Positions 23,163 to 25,871 of a stretch of DNA of 25,871 nucleotides are shown here, piece by piece; position 1 is the stretch's first letter, and each line of letters starts with the position of its first letter. The position numbers and the translations under genes were made by a program. The DNA comes from VAZQ01 sp035300505 (GTDB lineage: Bacteria; Pseudomonadota; Alphaproteobacteria; Rhizobiales; Xanthobacteraceae): positions 1-25,871 of the forward strand of contig DATGVJ010000465.1 in assembly GCA_035300505.1 (NCBI GenBank), read 5' to 3'. The notes beneath the pieces are model-generated. The model was not told where the DNA came from. It did not search any database and worked only from the letters and a program-made list of their open reading frames with translations.

Positions 23163-24065
23163 ATGACCGACTTTACGGACAACTTTTTTACAACCCAGGA
23201 TGGCTTGAAACTCTATGTGCGGACCTACGGCAGGCGCACGGCCGAGGGCCTGCCGGTCGTATGCCTGCCGGGCCTCGCAAGATCGGGTCGCGACTTCGAC
23301 CGGTTGGCAATTGCCCTGACAACATCTGATTTTGACATGAGTTCCAAGCGGCGCCGCTGCGTAATCACGATGGATTCTCGCGGGCGTGGCCGTTCCGATT
23401 TCGATCCTAACCCGCGTAACTATAACGTCGCAACCGAGCTGTCAGATGTGCTGGCAATGCTCATGGCGCTCGAGCTTGGACCCGCGGTCTTCGTGGGCAC
23501 ATCGCGTGGCGGCATTCTGGCCATGCTGCTCGCTTGCGTACGGCCTACGTCTCTTGCAGGGGCTATTCTTAACGATATCGGCCCCGTCATCGAAGCGCGC
23601 GGCCTGTTGCGAATCAAGAGTTATGTCGGAAAAATGCCACGTCCGAGGAGCTATGAAGAAGGTGCGGAAGTCCTGCGTCGCCTGTTCGTCACCCAGTTTC
23701 CAAAGCTCACGGCGGAGGATTGGATCGCTTTCGCGCGGCGCACCTACAAGGAACAAAGCGGCGAACTCGTTCCTGACTACGACGCCAAACTTACGCGAGC
23801 GCTCGATAGCGTCAACCTCAACCGGTCGTTACCCTCCCTTTGGAAGGAATTTGACGCGTTGGCGAGTATACCGACCATGGTTGTCCGCGGGGCCAATTCA
23901 GATGTGCTGACCGCCGACACTGTCGCTGCTATGCGCGCACGCCGCCAAGATCTTGAGACCCTGGAGGTTGCGGACCAAGGTCATGCCCCGTTGCTGATGG
24001 AAGCCGACATCATTCGTCGCATTGGATCGTTTGTCGGCCGTTGCGAGAACGCGAGACTACATTAA
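23163..24065 (+). CDS. Alpha/beta hydrolase
   Basis: This 300-residue cytoplasmic enzyme has the alpha/beta-hydrolase fold. Features are the oxyanion-region VVCLPGLARSGRDF, DSRGRGRSDFDP, the nucleophile elbow G-T-S114-R-G-G, the acid D247 in RGANSDVLT and the catalytic His H274 in DQGHAPLL. There is no lid-domain signature or neighbouring pathway gene that would define the substrate; ester, lactone or C-C bond hydrolysis are all open. The ATG at 23163 has a weak ribosome-binding site (GCGAAAG). It is divergent from the glycosyltransferase set and converges with the porin gene, so it is probably a single-gene unit outside the glycosylation locus. Confidence 0.88.
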   Translation: MTDFTDNFFTTQDGLKLYVRTYGRRTAEGLPVVCLPGLARSGRDFDRLAIALTTSDFDMSSKRRRCVITMDSRGRGRSDFDPNPRNYNVATELSDVLAMLMALELGPAVFVGTSRGGILAMLLACVRPTSLAGAILNDIGPVIEARGLLRIKSYVGKMPRPRSYEEGAEVLRRLFVTQFPKLTAEDWIAFARRTYKEQSGELVPDYDAKLTRALDSVNLNRSLPSLWKEFDALASIPTMVVRGANSDVLTADTVAAMRARRQDLETLEVADQGHAPLLMEADIIRRIGSFVGRCENARLH

Positions 24066-24073
24066 ATGAAAGA

Positions 24074-24098
24074 ACCCCCGGCGGAAGCCGTCAGGGGT
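24074..24098 (-). terminator. Intrinsic terminator of the porin gene
   Basis: Read on the minus strand, an 11-position stem (ACCCCTGACGG with CCGCCGGGGGT; one mismatch, one wobble, loop CTT) is followed by the T-rich TCTTTCATTT. It lies 42 bases after the porin stop and just past the end of the convergent hydrolase gene. The + strand side lacks a T run (CACATG follows), so it mainly serves the porin. Confidence 0.75.
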
Positions 24099-24139
24099 CA
24101 CATGTCGAGAAATTAGCGAACTCCCAACAAGGCGAAGCC

Positions 24140-25870
24140 TCAATCGCCGGAGTTGAAGAGCCGTTGTGCGCGCATCACGACGCTGACAACTCCCAAATCC
24201 TTGAGGTTGTAAACGCCGTTGGGTCGTGCGCCAATCACAGGCTGAATGACGTTGGCGTTACCCGAAGAGGCACCAAACGCCACGTTCTGGAGGTTAGCCT
24301 GAGTGCCCTTGAACGCCGTGAAGACATGGGAGTAGGTCACGTCCAAACCAATCAAGAAGCCACGTGCCGGATTCCATTGCGTACGCACGCTGCCCTGGAA
24401 GTAGCCCCAGTCAGGATCGCAATTGTTCGTTATGCTGAGCGGGGTCCGGCCCCCGGTTGCATTGTTATGTGCGCCGCCCTGGGCAAGGAGCTGGGTCAGC
24501 GTTGCCGTCGCACCGGGAATGGTGATACCCCCGTTGAACTGGCCCTGGCCACCGCCTGTCATGACGCCCGTGCTGGTCATGGTCTCCACGCCGCAGACGT
24601 TCTGCGCAAACATCGCCTTGGCGGTATTGTTGTACTCGACAGAAGTGTACGCACCCAGGATCGACGTGCTCAGGTTCGGCGTCCACTTGTGGTCATAAGC
24701 GGCGCCGACTGTCCAAGTCGTTGTCAGCTGCAGCTGCGAGGCGTTGCAGGTCGAGCCGACCGTGCCAATGTTTGGAAGTTGTACGCCAGGCTGATTGCAA
24801 GCCGCCCCGCCGAGGCTCCCCGAGAAAGCCGTACCACCCGTGAAGATGGCATCGCTCGCGAAGCCGACCGCGACGTTGTTGCCGGCGCCGAACAAACTCG
24901 GGCTGTTAAGGTTGCCGCCTGCTCCAAAGCCCGACGCGCCTTGAGCGTAGCGCGCAATGAAGCCAGCGCGGTCCCCAACGCTGATGAAGTCCATCTTGAA
25001 ATCGGCGCCAGTCATGACCGCCCAGCCGATCTTGTCGTTCGGATGGCCGCAGTTCGTGACGGGCTGGCTGTTGCTGATCGCCTGTCCGGTGCAGTTGTAA
25101 TAGGTCGCCGAGACATCATGTGCGACGAACGACGTCGACCACTGGCCCCAAGCCTGGTTGAGCTTGAAGTCGATGTGAGCGTCCGGCCAAGTCTCTCCCG
25201 TGTAAGAGTTGAGCGCTTCGCGGCCAACGCCGAGCGCGGCTCCGTTCGACAGGTCGATGATCGCTCTGCGACGGACTTCGTCGGCACCAAGCGTCAGGGT
25301 CGCACCGTTACCCAACTCCCAGGTATAGGCAATCTGATTGACGCCGTTGTCCCCTGTATTACTGTTGTTCGCCTGCCCCGTGTAGTGGAAGCTTCCGCCG
25401 AAAGTACCGTTGTGATCCGAGAATGACTGGGCATGGCCGATCGTGAACCCGGCCCACTGAATGAAGGCGCGCGCAGCATTGTTCGAGAACACGCCGTCTT
25501 CGTTCTGCATGTGTATGCTGCCGAACGTGCGCAATGTGCCGTAATCCGTTTGCGTCCGCGTATCAACATTGAGGTTGATGCGATGTCGCGTCGAATAGCG
25601 GGAGACCGTACGGTCTTGCGCGCCCTGCGTACCGGCAAACGGGGTAGTGCGTCCGCCTGACACATTCCATCCGTAGTCAGCTTGGACGTAGCCGCCGAAC
25701 TTCAGACAGGTGTCCGAGCCCGGGATGTAGTAATAACCTTCACCATACAGCGAGCAGATCTTCACGTATTCGACCGGCTTGGCCTTGACCGGAAGATCAG
25801 CTGCTTGTGCTCCGATTACGGCAACGAGACTCGCTGCAGAACCGAGAAGGAGACTTCGCATCGTCTTCAT
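24140..25870 (-). CDS. Omp2-type outer-membrane porin
   Basis: This is a rhizobial porin of the Omp2/porin_2 family, expected to form a trimeric 16-strand beta-barrel in the outer membrane for diffusion of small hydrophilic solutes. The 576-residue protein has a signal peptide cleaved near A23 (VAVIGAQA-ADLPVKAKPV), the family-specific start VEYVKICSLYGEGYYYIPG with C39 and C55, and GGYVQADYGW; later sequence is rich in Gly, Asn, Thr and aromatics with alternating strand patterns. It is somewhat longer than many family members, partly through Gly/Asn-rich loop segments (about 300-340 and 420-470). The ATG is two bases from the window edge, so promoter and ribosome-binding site lie outside; M4 is an alternative start. 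A terminator follows at 24074-24098. Confidence 0.95.
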   Translation of the reverse strand: MKTMRSLLLGSAASLVAVIGAQAADLPVKAKPVEYVKICSLYGEGYYYIPGSDTCLKFGGYVQADYGWNVSGGRTTPFAGTQGAQDRTVSRYSTRHRINLNVDTRTQTDYGTLRTFGSIHMQNEDGVFSNNAARAFIQWAGFTIGHAQSFSDHNGTFGGSFHYTGQANNSNTGDNGVNQIAYTWELGNGATLTLGADEVRRRAIIDLSNGAALGVGREALNSYTGETWPDAHIDFKLNQAWGQWSTSFVAHDVSATYYNCTGQAISNSQPVTNCGHPNDKIGWAVMTGADFKMDFISVGDRAGFIARYAQGASGFGAGGNLNSPSLFGAGNNVAVGFASDAIFTGGTAFSGSLGGAACNQPGVQLPNIGTVGSTCNASQLQLTTTWTVGAAYDHKWTPNLSTSILGAYTSVEYNNTAKAMFAQNVCGVETMTSTGVMTGGGQGQFNGGITIPGATATLTQLLAQGGAHNNATGGRTPLSITNNCDPDWGYFQGSVRTQWNPARGFLIGLDVTYSHVFTAFKGTQANLQNVAFGASSGNANVIQPVIGARPNGVYNLKDLGVVSVVMRAQRLFNSGD

Positions 25871-25871
25871 T

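Noticed and set aside
24041..25426. 461-codon + strand open frame opposite the porin gene
   Set aside because: The porin has a clear family, signal peptide and terminator; the antisense frame has no recognisable domain and is an effect of high-GC codon bias. Similar long shadows at 5509-6366 (-), 7567-8529 (-) and 19814-20737 (+) were dropped for the same reason.

Overview
The window looks like a high-GC alphaproteobacterium of the order Hyphomicrobiales (Rhizobiales), in or near the Bradyrhizobium/Xanthobacteraceae group. This is inferred from the dapA-smpB pair divergent from a lytic transglycosylase, the Omp2-type porin with its rhizobial N-terminus, the Tat-exported Bug-type solute-binding protein and the abundance of TPR proteins. 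No rRNA, tRNA, integrase, transposase or CRISPR array was seen.

Layout. (1) 1-5309 is mostly core: the tail of an unidentified + strand gene, a tripartite-tricarboxylate-type solute-binding protein (-), smpB (-), dapA (-), and a divergent soluble lytic transglycosylase (+) with a KSKD-repeat linker. (2) 5479-6354 is an exported TPR protein (+). (3) 6619-10771 is a + strand set: a TPR protein with a C-terminal GT9-like glycosyltransferase domain, then two overlapping sugar-nucleotide SDR genes (a reductase/epimerase-like protein and an RmlB/TGDS-like NDP-glucose 4,6-dehydratase). (4) 23063-10793 is a tightly packed - strand set converging on it, in transcription order: TPR-GT41 (762 aa); a giant TPR-GT41-TPR-GT9-like fusion (1423 aa); TPR-GT9-like (674 aa); TPR with a divergent GT41-like domain (886 aa); and a small GT32-like DXD glycosyltransferase in more AT-rich DNA. 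(5) 23163-25870 returns to ordinary genes: a divergent alpha/beta hydrolase (+) and an Omp2-type porin (-) with a clear terminator.

Interpretation. About 16 kb (6619-23063) is a glycosylation locus built from repeated shuffling and duplication of three module types: TPR superhelix, GT41 (SPINDLY/O-GlcNAc-transferase-like) and GT9-like (ADP-heptose-transferase fold). The fusion protein links the two catalytic types physically. The two SDR genes could supply a 4-keto-6-deoxy sugar nucleotide, and the GT32-like enzyme could extend or decorate. Whether the acceptor is protein (as for known GT41 enzymes) or a surface glycan cannot be read from the window: no flagellin, adhesin, flippase or polymerase gene is present. 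Short repeats sharing an ACTTGGG core sit in frame inside two of these genes.
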